A stretch of 64,000 nucleotides of DNA from Diplodia intermedia (GCA_021495925.1 JAKEKT010000089.1:62001-126000); one strand, 5' to 3'; positions 1-14,564 are shown, counted from the first letter of the stretch. Notes: generated by a model from the letters alone, not told the origin. Made by a program: numbers and translations.

Positions 1-708
1 TAGAAACGTCTATATTACTACTTTATTAGTAATTTCTATATTAGAGATACTTTTTTATTTTAGATATTAACTATCTTTCTTCTCTTATAAGAATAGTAGT
101 TAAAGTATAATAATAGACTTCTTTTACTAAGCTTCGAAGTTACTTAGTAGATAGATTAAATTAAAGGGTTTATCTTAAAAAGATAAAAGAAAGATAATAA
201 TAATTAAATAAGAAGATATTACGTAATTATATAATATATAGTAAGTCGATTATCTCTAAATTAATAGAGTTTAAATTAGAACTTTAAGTTAACTACTAAG
301 AGTTAAGTTACTAGCTAAGAGAGTATATCTATATACTATAAAAAAGCTAGTTATAATCTAGTATTTAGTAGTTTAGTCGTACTAAGACGAATAAACGTCT
401 AAACTTATTAGTTTAATAGTTTAGCGTACTAAGCCTTATTAAACTAGTAAACTTAGTTATTTAGTAAATTATACGTAACGTTAGCGCTTTAAGTAGCTTC
501 TAAAATTTCGACTTTTAAACTTCGTCGCTACTAAGTAGTTATAATTACTATCTTATTTACATCTATATTCTCGCGTCTATTTTCTACTATCTAGATCTCG
601 TATCTTTTATAAGACTATAATTCGACTAGATTATTATATTTCTACGGCTCTACTTTTCTTATAAACTTCTTTACTACTATTATTAGCTTCGGCTTATAAA
701 AGATTCTA
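1..708. repeat. RIP-degraded AT-rich sequence, left flank of LINE copy A
   Basis: No open frame or recognisable domain remains. The sequence is strongly TA-rich, and I count one CpA (at 560) and no TpG in the first 600 bases. That is the end state expected when CpA is turned into TpA on both strands by repeat-induced point mutation. It is probably an older transposon into which LINE copy A inserted, but no family can be assigned and I could not find a convincing target-site duplication for copy A. Confidence 0.7.
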
Positions 709-3700
709 TAACCTTTAAATTTAACCCTCGAGAATTACGCTAAGACCGATACTATTTAAAAGCTCTTAATTTTCTTAGCTAGAATCTCGATTCTTAGCTT
801 CGTAGACGTACGCGCTATTACGTAGTACGTAAAAGAAGAGGTATCTTAGATAGTACTAGACTAGCTAGAGCTTCGTAGCTTTCTTTATTCTCGAAAATCA
901 CTTAAATTCGTACTAAATTATATATAGAGCATCGTACGATACTAAGAAATTCGTTTTCGAATTTATATTACGATAGCTTCTTTCTACGTTCGAAAATTCT
1001 ACTCTAAAGTCTATTAAAAGTTTCTTTCTTAGGCCTTACTAAAGAGTTTTATATATATAGATAATTCGATCGACTCGAGCTTTACGCTAAGATATATCTT
1101 AGCCTTCTAAAATCTTTAACGTTTATATTAGCTCTATTAGCCTCTTCGTTTACTTCTAGAGAGTAAGTAATTAAGAAAAACCCCTACTTCGGCCTAGACT
1201 TCTTTTATTTACGGTTTAGTTTAGACGAAACTAAAGCTAGTAATTTATTTTCTAGTTCTTCTCTTCTATTTATATCTCTTTCTATATATTTTTCTTTTAG
1301 AAAGAGCTTAGAAATTTCTCTTTTAAATCTAGAATAGCTTCTTTAAAGTAGAATTCTTCTTCTTCGAACCCTACTCTATCTCTCTTAGTATAGATAGAGG
1401 ACTTCGAGGCTATAAATATAACTATAGAAAACTTTAAGAAACCTTCGACTACGTCTATTTCGCTATTAAGAATCGCTATTTCGAAGCCTTCGGCCCTCGA
1501 ATCTATAAAAGAACTATTTATTTAAGAGAATCTACTTAAACGACGCGTCTCGATAGTTATTTCGACTTTTTTAATAAAGAGAAAGAGCGAATTATCTATC
1601 TCTCGCTTTATCTACTACGAAGAAAGTAAGAGAAGTATAGTACTTTTATTAAAAACTATATAAGAGACTATTAATTAGTCTCTTAGTCTTCTTATTATAG
1701 CCGCGAATCTCTTAAAGACTAGAAAAGAATAGAGGTCTATTTTAGATTTAATTAAGATTATACGATAGTTTATCGAAACTAAAAGAACTATAAATAAAAC
1801 TAGCTTAATTCTTACTACGTAGATACGGGCCCTAGAAAAGACCGCGATAGACCTTATAAAAACTATAAGAATTCTCTTAAAGTCTATCGTTATTCTTCTC
1901 TCGAAGTAGCCCTCGTAGAGGTCTATATACGCGAATACGTAACTAGTTCGCTCTATATAGAGGTCTATTATAGTATCGAGCTAGCCGATGTCTACGTACG
2001 CCTCTATAGCGATAAAGGCCCTAATAAACGCGAATAAGTTTATCTTTATTTTAGAAAAAAAGTAGAAGAACTTCGCGTAGAAGACTTTCGCGTCTAAGAA
2101 GACTACTCGCTAAGTAGTTCTTATCTCGACTATAAAAATTAAAGATCTCTTACTATTCGATCTACGTAACGTCTTTAATAAGATATTCTTAAACTAGCGA
2201 AATAAGAACGAGTTTATTATTACTATAATCTCTCTTTCTTTAAAAAAGAATCTCGTTTTTATCGCGTATAAGTTCTTCTCCGCCGAATTTCTTTTAAAGA
2301 ATAAGACTATAATTAACTAGATTATTCTTATTTAATCGATTACGAAGAATCGTATATAGTTTAAAGTAGTAGTATATAGCGTATTTACGCGGGACTTCTC
2401 TACTCTCTTTCGCGAGAAGTTTAGAGAGGTTATTCGATTTAAAGTCGCTATCTTTAACTTCGAGTTTAAAATTATCGATATCTTCTACTAGCTTACGCTA
2501 GAGACGATAAGAGAAGAACGACTATAATTCTCGCTTATTCTAGTCTTTAAGATAGAAGACGAGGTCTACTAGACTATCTTAAGATACTTCTTTATTAGAG
2601 GCGTTTTTTATAAGACTAAAAAGCTTTAAGAGCCGAGAAACGTTCTAAAGAACTCTAAATAAACTCGTTTTTAATAAGTTCTTTATAAGTTCTATAAGCT
2701 AACTTAAATAGAAGTATTTCGATAACGGAATTTATTCTAGATATCGTAGTAGAGTTAAAGATAGATCTCGTTCTATACTAAGAATCGTATATCTTACTCT
2801 ATAAGAACTTAGACTTTCGGTTAATTAATTATCTCTCGTTCGTCTAAATTCTATTAGTCTATTCTTTCGATTTAAGGTTTTAAATATTAATCTACGTTTC
2901 CCGCTTTCTTAGAAGAATAGAGATAAATTTAGAGGCCGAATTTAAATAAAGTTTCGATCTAATAGTTTTAAGTATAGAGTAGCGTAAGTCTAAGTTTAAG
3001 CTACTTAACTTATATAACTAGAAGAATTAAATAAATAACGATTTTTAAAATACTCTAGAACGCGTTTTATAATAATAACTACTTAGAACGTAGACTATAG
3101 TTACTAGAAATTTTAATATTTATTATCTCTAGTAAGATTCGAAATCTTCTTTCTCGTCTAGCATTAATCGGCTAGTCGAATAGTTCGAAGAAAATAATCT
3201 ATCTCTTCTAAACGAAGAAGAAAAAGATATCTTTTATTATTCTTATCTAGAAAGAGAGACGGTTATTAATCTTACGCTAGCTACGTTAGCTTTAGCTAAT
3301 AGAATTATCGACTAGTAAATAATTACGAACTTCGGTTTCGATTATAAGATAATTCTATTTAGTCTAGAATCGATAGACTATATAAGATCTTCTACGATAG
3401 CTACTACCGCTAGATTTAATATAAAAAAGGTCGACTAGCCTAAGTTTTAAGAAATCTTTAAATAATAGATAGAGACGATAGTATTTAAAGTTCTAAAAAG
3501 CTTAGAATTAAATTCTCTATTAAAAGATATCTCTAAAAACTTAATAGAAGATTCGATTCGCTAAATACCCGCGTTAGATATCTTAGAGATAAGCCTTAAC
3601 TAGACTATATCTATTACGGCGGACCTTTCTATTTTTCGATTAAAACTAGAAGCTCGTTCTAAACTATAGTAGTTAGACGAGCTTTTAAAAGAACAAAGAC

Positions 3701-5388
3701 GACTACGAAGAGAGACTAACGCTTTTAAATCTCTACGTACGAAAGAGAATAAGCGGCGGTACTTAAATAGTTAAAACATCTACTTTAAAGCAATTAAGAG
3801 AACTAAACGCGAATACTAGAATTCGTTTCTAAAAAAAGAAATCTTCGAGACTATCTTTAAGGCTATAACTTATACTAAGCCTAGAACGTATACTAGAATC
3901 TCTAAAATTAGCTATAATACGCATACGAAAAAACGTCTAGAAGATAGTTTTAAGAAAAAGTATTTAGTTCTTAGAAAGAGACTCTTTTTATCGTCTTCTT
4001 CTATCGTCTCTTTTAACTAGTAAAGCTACGTCTCTAAATACTAGAACTAGCCGAAGCTTAGTTTAAGAAAAATCGAGAACGCGTACTTTACGTAAATTAA
4101 AGAGAAAACGCCGAGACTAAACGCTATTACGTAAGAGATTATTACTTATACGTTTAGAGCGAAGTCTAGTATCTTTAATAAGATCTTTTCTACGCTATTT
4201 GCCTACGAATATTATTCTACGGGCTAGCGTACGGCTATTAAAGTAATTCTAAGTAAGAAAAAGAGCGATATCGTAAACTCGAAGTTCTATTATATTATTT
4301 CTCTTCTTAATTATCTCGAAAAAGTACTAGAACGAATTATAGCTAAAAGACTAGACTATTTAGCGAAGATCTTCGATCTTCTTTATTATATCTAAATTAG
4401 AGAAAGATTAAAGAAATTCGTAATTAATATCGTAATACTTTTATCGAATAAAGTAGAGAAGAACTATCGTTTTAAACGTAAGATCTTTATACTTTTTTTT
4501 AATATTAAGAGCGTCTTTAACTACGTAGTTGAAGAATAACTTCTAGCTATAATAACTTAAATTAGTATATTAATTAATCTACTTACGTAGATAAAATTAT
4601 TTATATCTATATAAATATTAAGCCTCGCGTTTAACGAAGAAGAAGAAGAGTTTAGCTTAATTAAGATAAATATTTTATAAGAAAGTCTAGTCTTATCTAT
4701 TCTCTTCTTAATCTATCTTTAAGAGATATTTTTCGTCTCTAAGACTTCTTTTCTCTCTTATATTAATAATATTATAATAATAGCTAGCTCCGATAGCTAG
4801 AAAAGTAATAAGAAGATATTAGAGAAGAAGATAAAAAGACTCTTTACGCGAGACTATAAAAACTATATTAAATTCGATCTTAAGAAGACGAAGCTTATAT
4901 ACTTTACTTATTCTTTTAAAGAGAACTCGAAACCACGCTCGGTCTCTATTATATTATCTATAAGAGATATAGTAGAACCGAAGAATTAGATTAAATAGCT
5001 AGAAATTTACTTTAACTACGAATTTATCTTTAAGACGCACGTATTTAAAAGAATTAGCTAGGCCCGTTTAGCCCTCTATCGTCTCTCTAGACTCGCTAAC
5101 ATTAAGAGAGAACTCTTTTTCTACGTAGTTCGCTAGCTTTATTTAGCTTACGTAACTACGATTATAGACTACGGCTTCGAAATCTACTAAAAAAACTAAA
5201 GGCGGTTTATTTATTAATTAAGAGTTCTTTAGAATCTTATTTTACGAAAGATTCTAGAGATTTTTAAAACCGCTCTTATAATTTCTCTAGAAATAGAGAG
5301 TAAAATTCTATTAGCGAACATCTATCTAAACGAGCGATTACGAAAATACGCTCTTAGAATAAATTTATTTAAAGAATTCTACTCTCTT
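709..5388 (+). mobile_element. LINE copy A, 5' part (interrupted by copy B)
   Basis: This stretch aligns base for base with 5389 to about 10075, differing almost only by transitions. It is the 5' part of a non-LTR retrotransposon whose 3' part resumes at 11892, after copy B. The reverse transcriptase active site, which reads Tyr-Ile-Asp-Asp in the third copy, is at 4759-4770. Here it has become Tyr-Ile-Asn-Asn through two G-to-A changes, so the copy cannot be active. In-frame TAA and TAG are dense. No protein product is possible. The order of domains (reverse transcriptase, then RNase H) suggests a Tad1/I-type LINE, though the clade would need a de-RIPped alignment. Confidence 0.85.
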
Positions 5389-8300
5389 ATTATCGAACCT
5401 TCGAATTCGATTCTTAAGAATTATACTAAGACTAATATCGTTCGAAAGCCCTTAATTCTCTTAGCTAGAATCTCGATTCTTAGCTTCGTAGACGTACGCG
5501 CTATTACGTAGTACGTAGAAGAAGAGATATTCTAGATAGTACTAGACTAGCTAGAGCTTCGTAGTCTTCTTTATTCTCGAAAATTACTCGAATTCGTATT
5601 AAATTATATATAGAGTACTATACGGTACTAAGAAATTCGTTCTCGAATTTATATTACGATAGCTTCTTTCTACGCCCGAGAATTCTACTTTAAAGTCTAC
5701 TAAAAGCCTCTTTCTTAGATCTTACTAAAGAGTTTTACGTGTATAGATAATTCGATCGGCCTAAGCTTTACGCTAAGATATATCTCGGTCTTTTAAAATC
5801 TTTAACGTTCGTATCGGCCCTATCGGCCCCTTCGTTTACTTTTAGAAAGTAAGTAATTAAGAAAAACCCTCGCTTCGACTTAAGCTTCTTTTATTTATAG
5901 CTTAGTTTAGACGAAACTAAAGCCGATAATTTATTTTCTAGTTCTTTTCTTCTATTTATATCTCTCTCTACACGTTTTTCTTTTAGAAAGAGCTTAGAAA
6001 TTTTTCTTTTAAATCTAGAATAACTTTTTTAAAGTAGAATTCTCTCTTTTTAAACTCTACTCTATCTTTCTTAGTATAGATAGAGGACTTTAAGACTATA
6101 GATATAGCTATAGAAAACTTTAAGAAACTCTCGACTACGTCTACTTCGCTATCGAGAGTCGCTATCTTAAAGCCTTCGGCCTTTAAATCTACGAAAGAAC
6201 TATTCGTTTAAGAGGGCCTACTTAAACGACGCGCTCTAATAGTTATTCTAACTTTTCTAATAAAGAGAAAGAGCGAATTATCTATCTCTCGCTTTATCTA
6301 CTATAAAGAAAGCAAGAAGAGTATAGTACTTTTATTAAAAACTACGTAAGAGACTATCGATTAATCTCTTAATCTTCTTATTATAGCCGCGAACCTCTTA
6401 AAGACTAGAAAAGAATAGAGGTCTATTTTAAATCTAATTAAAATTATACGATAGTTTATTAAAATCGAAAGAATCGTAGATAAAGCCGACTCGATTCTCG
6501 CTACGTAGATATAGGCCCTAGAAAAGATCGCGATAGATCTTATAAAAACTACGAGAACTCTCTTAAAGTCTACTATCGCCTCTCTCTTAAAGTAGCCCTC
6601 GTAGAGGCCTACGTATACGAATACGTAACTAGTTCGCTCTACGTAGAGGCCTATCGTAGTATCGAGCTAGTTAATATTTACGTACGTCTCTACGGCGATA
6701 AAGGCCTCGATAAACGCGAACGAGTTTACCTCTATCTTAGAGAAAAAGTAGAAGAATTTCGCGTAAAAGACTTTCGCGTTTAAGAAGACTACTCGCTAAG
6801 TAGTTCTTATCTTAACTACGAAAATCGAAGACCTCTCGCTATTCGATCTACATAATGTCTTTAATAAGATATTCTTAAACTAGCGAAATAAGAACGAGCT
6901 CGTTATTATTATAGTCTCTCTTTCTTTAAAAAAGAATTTCGTTCTTATCGCGTACGAGCTCTTCTTCGTCGAATTTCTTTTAAAGAATAAGACTATAATT
7001 AACTAGATTATTTCTACTTAGTCGATTATAAAGAACCGTACGTAATTTAAAGTAGTAGTATATAACGTATTTACGCGGGACTTCTCTATTCTCTCTCGCG
7101 AGAAGTTTAAAGAGGTTATTCGATTCGAAGTCGCTATCTTTAATCTTAAGTTTAAGGTTATCGGCATTCTCTACTAGCTTACGTTAAAGGTAATAAGAGA
7201 AGAATAGCTACGATTCTCGCTCGTTCTAGTCTTTAAGATAGAAGATAAGACTTACTAGACTATCTTAAGACGCTTCTTTATTAGAGGCGTCTTCTATAAG
7301 ACTAAAAAGCTTAAAGGGCTAAGAAACGCTCTAAAGAACTCTAAATAAACTTATTTTTAATAAGTTCTTTATAAGTTCTATAAGCTAACTTAAATAGAAG
7401 TATTTCGATAACGAAATCTATTCTAGATATCGTAGTAGAGTTAAAGATAGACCTCGTTCTATATTAAGAATCGTATATCTTATTTTACGAGAACTCGAGC
7501 TTTTAATTAATTAATTACTTCTTATTCGTCTAAATTCTATCGGTCTATTCTTTCGATCTAAGGCCTTAAATATTAACCTACGTTTTCCGCTTTCTTAGAG
7601 AAATAGAGGTAAATTTAGAGGCCGAATTCGAGTAAAGTCTCGACCTAATAGTTTTAAGTATAGAGTAGCGTAAGTCTAAGTTTAAGCTACTTAACTTATA
7701 TAATTAAAAGAATTAAACGAATAACGATTCTCGAAATACTCTAGAACGCGTTCTATAATAGTAACTACTTAGAACGTAGGCTATAGTTATCGAGAATTTT
7801 AATATTTATTATTTTTAATAGAATTCGAAATCTCTTTCCTCGTCTAGCGCTAATCGGCTAGTCGAATAGTTCGAAGAAAATAATCTATCTCTTTTAAACG
7901 AAGAAGAAAAAGATATCTTTTATCGTCTCTATTTAGAAAGAGAGACGATTATCGATCTTACGCTAGCTACGCCGGCTTTAGCTAATAGAATTATCGACTA
8001 GTAAACGATTACGGACTTCGATTCTAATTATAAGATAATTCTATTTAGTCTAGAACTAGTAGGCTATACGAAATCTTCTATAATAGCTACTACCGCTAGA
8101 TTTAATACGAAAAAGGCCGACTAGCCTAAGTTTTAAGAAATCTTTAAATAATAGATAGAGACGATAGTATTCGAAGCTCTAAAAAGCTTAGAATTAAACT
8201 CTCTATTAAAAGATATCTCTAGAAACTTAATAGAAGATTCGATTCGCTAAATATTCGCGTTAGATGTCTTAGAGGTAAGCCTTAACTAGACTATATCTAT

Positions 8301-11300
8301 CGCGGCGGATCTTTCTATTCTTTAATTAAAACTAGAAGCTCGTTCTAAACTATAGTAGTTAAACGAGCTTTTAGAAGAACGAAGACGACTATAAAGAGAG
8401 ACTAATACTTTTAAATCTCTACGCACGAAAGAGAATAAGCGACGATACTTAAATAGTTAAAATATCTACTTTAAAGCGGTTAAGAGAGCTAAACGCGAAT
8501 ACTAGAATTTATTTCTAGAAAAAGAAACTCTTAAGATTATCTTTAAGACTATAGCTTATACTAAGTCTAGAACGCATACTAAAATCTCTAAAATTAGCTA
8601 CGATACGCATATAGAAAAACGCCTAAAAGATAGTTTTAAAAAAAAGTATTTAGCTCTTAAAAAGAAACTCTTTTCGTCGTCTTCTTCTATCGTCTCTTTT
8701 AACTAGTAAAGCTATATTTCTAAACGCTAGAACTAGCCGAAGCTTAGTTTAAGAAAAATTAAGAACGCGTACTCTACGTAAATTAAAGAAAAAACGCTAG
8801 AACTAGATACTATTACGTAAAAGATTATTACTTATACGTTTAGAGCGAAGCCCGACGCCTTTAATAAGGTCTTTTCTACGCTATTCGTCTACGAATATTA
8901 TTCTACGGGCTAGCGTATAGCTATCGAGGTAATTCTAAGTAAGAGAAAAAGTAATATCGCGAACTCGAAGTTCTATCGTATTATTTCTCTTCTTAATTAT
9001 TTTAAAAAAGTACTAGAACGAATTACGACTAAAAGACTAGACTATTTAGCGAAGATCTCTAATCTTCTTTACTACATCTAAATTAGAGAAAGATTAAAGA
9101 AATTCGCGATCGATATCGTAATACTTTTATTAAATAAAGTAGAGAAGAACCGCCGTCTTAAACGTAAAATCTTTATACTTTTTCTTAATATTAAGAGCGT
9201 CTTTAACTACGTAGTTAAAGAATAACTTCTAGCTATAATAGCTCGAATTAGTATATCGATTAATCTACTCGCGTAAATAAAATCGTTTATATTTATATAA
9301 ATATTAAGCCTCGCGTTTAACGAAGAAGAAGAAGAGTTTAGTCTAATTAAAATAAATATTTTATAAAAAAGTTCGATCTTATCTATTCTCTTCTTAATCT
9401 ATCTTTAAGAGATATTTTCCGTCTCTAAGACTTCTTTTCTCTCTTATATTAACGATGTTACGATAATAGCTAGCTCTAGTAGCTAGAAAAGTAATAAGAA
9501 AATATTAGAGAAAAAGATAAAAAGACTCTTTACGCGAGGCTATAAAAACTATATCGAATTCGATCTTAAGAAGACGAAGCTTATATACTTTATTCGTTCT
9601 TTTAAAGAGAACTCGGAACTACGCTTAGTCTCTATTATATTATCTACGAGAGATATAGTAGAATTAAAGAATTAGATTAAGTAGCTAGAAATTTACTTCG
9701 ACTACGAGTTTATCTTTAAGACGTATATATCTAAAAGAATTAGCTAGGCCTATTCGGCCCTCTATCGTCTCTCTAGACTTACTAATATCGAGAGAAGACT
9801 CTTTCTCTACGTAGTTCGCTAGCTTTATTTAGCTTACGTAACTACGATTATAGACTACGACTTCGAAATCTACTAGAAAAACTAGAGATAGTTTATTCGT
9901 TAATTAAGAGTTCTTTAGAATCTTACTCTACGAAAGATTCTAGAGGTTTTTAAAACCGCCTCTATAATTTCTTTAGAAATAGAGAGTAAAATTCTACTAG
10001 CGAACATTTATCTAAATAAGCGGTTACGAAAATACGCTCTTAGAATAAATTTACTCGAAGAATTCTACTTTCTTCGAATCGAACTAGAGAAGATAAATCT
10101 AGACTAACGAGAAATAGAGACGCTAACGTAGTTAGAGAAGATTAAACTTCTTCTTAGAGAGTAATTTACTCTCTTAGAAGAAGTCGACTTCTTCTACTTT
10201 TTATCGTAGACTATTAACCTTCTCTACGCGGCTACGATTAGCCTTCTAAATAAAGAGAAGTAGGCTTCGACCTACGTACTTAATATTAAGAGAGTACTCT
10301 CTAATTAAATAGCTATCTACTTTAACGCCTTCGTTCTATTTTTAAGTAGAAATATAGACGTCGGCGTAATAGCTTTCGACTTTAGCTAATCTAAAGAGAA
10401 CCCGACGCGCTAGATTTATAAAAACCTCGGTTCGAAGAATCTAGTATATAACGATAAGATAGAAGGACTAGTAATAGCCCTTAACTTCGCCGTTAAAAGT
10501 TAGGTCCGCGATAAAGATATAAGAATCTACGCGGATAACTAGACCGCGATTCTTAGACTAAAGAAGCTCTCTAATACGCTCGAGTAAGATTAATAAATTT
10601 AGACTATTAGCTTAGCTAAAAAGCTAAAAGATAGAGAAAATACCGTCTCTCTAGAATAATATTTTGGCTATAAGAACGTTCTTAGTAACGAATACGTCGA
10701 TTAGCTTACTAAAAGCGCTACGAAGTACTTTATTAGAAGGGCTTCTACTTCTCTAAGCTTCTATCGAAGTAAGATTAAGTAGAAGACCTATAAAGAGTAG
10801 AAAAAGAAGCTTAAATTAATAATAGACTCGCTCTATAAATATATCTTTAATTTAGAGATAGGGCGGCGGCTTAAATCTTTTATAAAAGTTAGAGAAATAG
10901 TCTTCGCCTTCTATTAGCTAAAGATTAGATACGAATACTTTAAGTTCTATCTTTATCGCCTCGACTACGTCGAAAACGACTAGTATAGATATAGCCGTAC
11001 GGCTAAATAGATATCGCGCTATCTACTTCTCTTCTACTCTCTTTATAGAAACCCTTAAATTCTTATAAAAGACGAGCTTAAGAAGAATCGACTCGAACTA
11101 TTAAATCTCTTTTTTTTAACTCTAGAAGCTAGTTTAATAGCGAAGTTCTTAGAATAAATAAAGATTACTACTAGACGATAATAATTAAACGACTTATCTA
11201 ACGAGATCTAAATACGTATTATCTAATACTTATTTACGTATATCTCTTTCTTTTATTCTCTTCTTCTACTTCTCTACGTTCTCGGCGCGTTCGCCGCGTT

Positions 11301-11891
11301 CGATTTAGAGTAGAAACGGGCGAGAGTCGAAGAAAAATAGCTAAATAGCGAATATTTAAGTTAAAGTAGCTATCTCTACTAGCATCTACGACTATCTAGT
11401 ATAGTTAGTAATTAAGCTAACGGGGCTAAAAAGCCGAGATTTAAATCTCGATTAAGTAATCTCTATTTAGAGTTCTTTTTTATCTAGATTTAGAAGTAGA
11501 ATTATATAGCTAGTTTACTAGTAGTAATACTTCGGCTAGTTATAATAAATAGTAAGCGAGTATTAGTCTTCGATAGAAGAAAGCTAAATAAATCTAACTA
11601 GCTAAAAAGACTCTCTCTAAGAAGAGAGCTTACTTACTATACTTTTTATCTTTATTTTATCGTTCTCTAAGGTCTCGCTTTATTTTTCTTTTTTTCTTTA
11701 TTTTTCTAACTTTTTATACGCTCTCTATTTCTTTTTAAGCTTTTAAGCGTATCGTTTCTAGTACTCTTCTAGAATTTCTTCTAGTATATATATATTTAGA
11801 TATATAGATAGAAGCGAATTTCTTTAGAGAAGTCTTATCTCTAATAGTCTAAGACTCTAGAGGAACGTAAAACTAAATAAATAAATAAATA
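5389..11891 (+). mobile_element. LINE copy B, apparently full-length (about 6.5 kb), nested in copy A
   Basis: This is the longest uninterrupted copy of the family. It ends in a TAAA-repeat tail at about 11871-11891, typical of LINE 3' ends. The reverse transcriptase active site at 9445-9456 reads Tyr-Ile-Asn-Asp, one G-to-A change away from the YIDD form. Downstream, at 10528-10551, an RNase H segment reads Tyr-Ala-Asp-Asn-stop-Thr-Ala-Ile, where TAG (10540-10542) replaces an expected CAG for Gln. Copy A sequence lies on both sides, and a decayed duplication of 14 bases (5375-5388 and 11892-11905, 11 of 14 identical) marks the insertion. The copy is dead because of RIP-type stops. Confidence 0.85.
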
Positions 11892-13722
11892 AATTCTATC
11901 TTCTTTAAATCGAACTAGAGAAGATAAATCTAGACTAATAAAAAATAGAGATACTAACGTAGTTAGAGAAGATTAAACTTCTTCTTAGAGAGTAATCTAC
12001 TCTTTTAGAAAAAGTCGATTTCTTCTACTTTTTATTATAGGCTATCGATCTTTTCTACGCGGCTACGATTAGTCTTTTAAATAAAGAGAAGTAGGCTTCG
12101 ACCTATATACTTAATATTAAAAGGGTATTCTTTAATTAAATAGCTATTTACTTCGACGTCTTCGTTCTATCTTCGAATAAAAATATAGGCGTTAGCGTAA
12201 TAGCTTTCGACTTTAGCTAATCTAAAGAGAATCTAACGCGCTAGATTTATAAGAACCTCGATTTAAAGAATCTAGTATATAATAGCGAGATAGAAGAACT
12301 AGTAATAGCCCTTAACTTCGTCGTTAAAAGTCGGGTCCGCGATAAAGATATAAGAATCTACGTAGATAACTAGGCCGCGATTCTTAGACTAAAGAAGCCC
12401 TCTAATACGCTCGAGTAAGATTAATAGATTCGAGCTATTAGCTTAGCTAAAAAGCTAAGAGATAGAGAAAATATTATCTCTCTAGAATAGTGCCTCGACT
12501 ATAAGAACGTTCTTAGTAATAAGTACGTCGATCGACTTACTAAAAGCGCTATAAAGTACTCTATTAGAAGAGCTTCTACTTCTCTAAGCTTCTATCGAAG
12601 TAAGATTAAGTAGAAGACCTACGAAGAGTAGAAAAAGAAGCTTAAATTAATAATAAACTTACTCTATAAACGTATCTTTAATTTAAAGATAGGGCGGCGA
12701 CTTAAATCTTTTACGAAAGTTAGAGAAATAGCCTTCGCCTTCTATTAGCTAAAGATTAGATATAAATACTTTAAGTTCTATCTTTATCGCCTCGACCACG
12801 CCGAAAACGACTAATATAGATATAGCCGTATAGCTAAATAGATATCGCGTTATCTACTTCTCTTTTACTCTCTTTATAGAAACCCTCGGGTTCTCGTAAA
12901 AGACGGGCTTAAGAAGAATTAATTTAAACTATTAAATCTCTTTTTCTCGACTCTAGAAGCTAGCTTAACGATAAAGTTCTTAGAATAAATAAAGATTACT
13001 ACTAGACGGTAGTAATTAAATAACTTATCTAACGAGATCTAAATACGTATTATCTAATACTTATTTATATATATCTTTTTCTTTTATTCTCTTCTTCTAC
13101 TTCTCTACGTTCTTAGCGCGTTCGCCGCGTTCGATTTAAAGTAGAAACGGGCGAGAGCCGAAGAAAAATAACTAAATAGCGAATATTTAAGTTAAAGTAG
13201 CTATCTCTACTAGTATCTATAGCTATCTAGTATAGTTAGTAATTAAGCTAATAAAATTAAAAAGCTAGAGTTTAAATCTTAATTAAGTAATCTCTATTTA
13301 GGGCTCTTTTTTATCTAGATTTAGAAGTAGAGTTATATAGCTAGTTTACTAGTAGTAATACTTCGATTAGTTATAATAAATAGTAAGCGAGTATTAGTCT
13401 TCGATAAAAGAAAGCTAAACGAATCTAACTAGTTAAAAAGACTCTCTTTAAGAAGAGAACTTACTTACTATACTTTTTATCTCTATTTTATCGTCTTCTA
13501 AGATCTTATTTTATTTTTCTTTTTTTCTTTATTTTTCTAACTTTTTATACGCTCTCTATTTCTTCTTAAGCTTTTAAGCGTATCGTTTCTAGTACTCTTC
13601 TAGAATCTTCTCTAATATATATATATTTAGATATATAGATAGAAGTAGATTTCTCTAGAGAAATCTCGTCTTTAATAGTCTAAGACTCTAGAGAAACGTA
13701 AAACTAAATAAATAAATAAATA
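11892..13722 (+). mobile_element. LINE copy A, 3' part (RNase H region, 3' UTR and tail)
   Basis: This is homologous to 10070-11891 of copy B and to the end of the third copy. It contains the RNase H segment with the same CAG-to-TAG stop (12371-12373), then a long shared 3' untranslated region, then a TAAA-repeat tail at about 13704-13722. Because it starts exactly where the part at 709-5388 stops, the two pieces most simply form one element split by copy B. The alternative, an independent 5'-truncated insertion, is less economical given the duplicated 14 bases at the junctions. Confidence 0.8.
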
Positions 13723-14564
13723 TAAACTTCTTATTACGTATAGTCTTCTACTCTATCTAGATTTCTTATAGATATTCTTCTCGTACGAGCTTTAGCTACT
13801 ATCTAAGCTTAGTCTCGTAGACGCTAAGTTTTCTTACGCCCGTTCTTTTTATATAAGATTTTTATTCGTGCGGCTTTATCGCTTATAAGACTTATTAGCT
13901 CTTACGATACTTTCTCTCGTACGGGCTTTTAGCTTTTAAGATTATAAAGTTCTTATATCTTAGAGTTTATAATAAGCGCTTATCGGCGCTAAGAAGCTTA
14001 TATAGAATTACGATACTTAGTATTTAAAAGATTCTTTCGCTTAAACTCGAGTAAGAGCGTCTAAGAGAGCTTATTATATAGATAAAATAAATTAACTTTT
14101 AAAAAACTACTCTATATTAAATAAATAAATTAGAAGTAGTAAGGCTTTCTACTTTAAGACGAGTAAAATAGAGTATAAAGAATTTAGATTATTCTTATAT
14201 TATATTTTTTACTTTTTATATATTATTTTTTTTATTACTCTATCTATCGAATATTATAATACGTACGAGTATTATATTATTCTATCTATAACGTTAGTAT
14301 ATAATAGTTTACTTTAAGAAGCTTTCGCGAATCTTTATTTATTAATAATAAGTAGTAGGTTTTCGTAAAATACGCGTCTCTAAGCGCGAATAAGTAGTAT
14401 TATCTAGTATCTTCGGCCGTAATAATAGTTATATATAAAGTATCTTTCTTATTCGTCGCTTTATCTATTAAACGCGCTACTTAAAACGCGTATTAATTTA
14501 TTTATCTTTTTTTCTCGCTTTATTAACTCTACTATATACTTATATTCTACGTCTACTATATATT
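13723..14564. repeat. Unidentified RIP-degraded sequence between LINE copies
   Basis: This is TA-rich and nearly free of CpA/TpG, with no frame or domain that I recognise. It carries the 5' copy of the target-site duplication at its right end and resumes beyond the third LINE copy at 17422, so it is part of an older element or locus into which that LINE inserted. I see nothing else in it. Confidence 0.55.
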
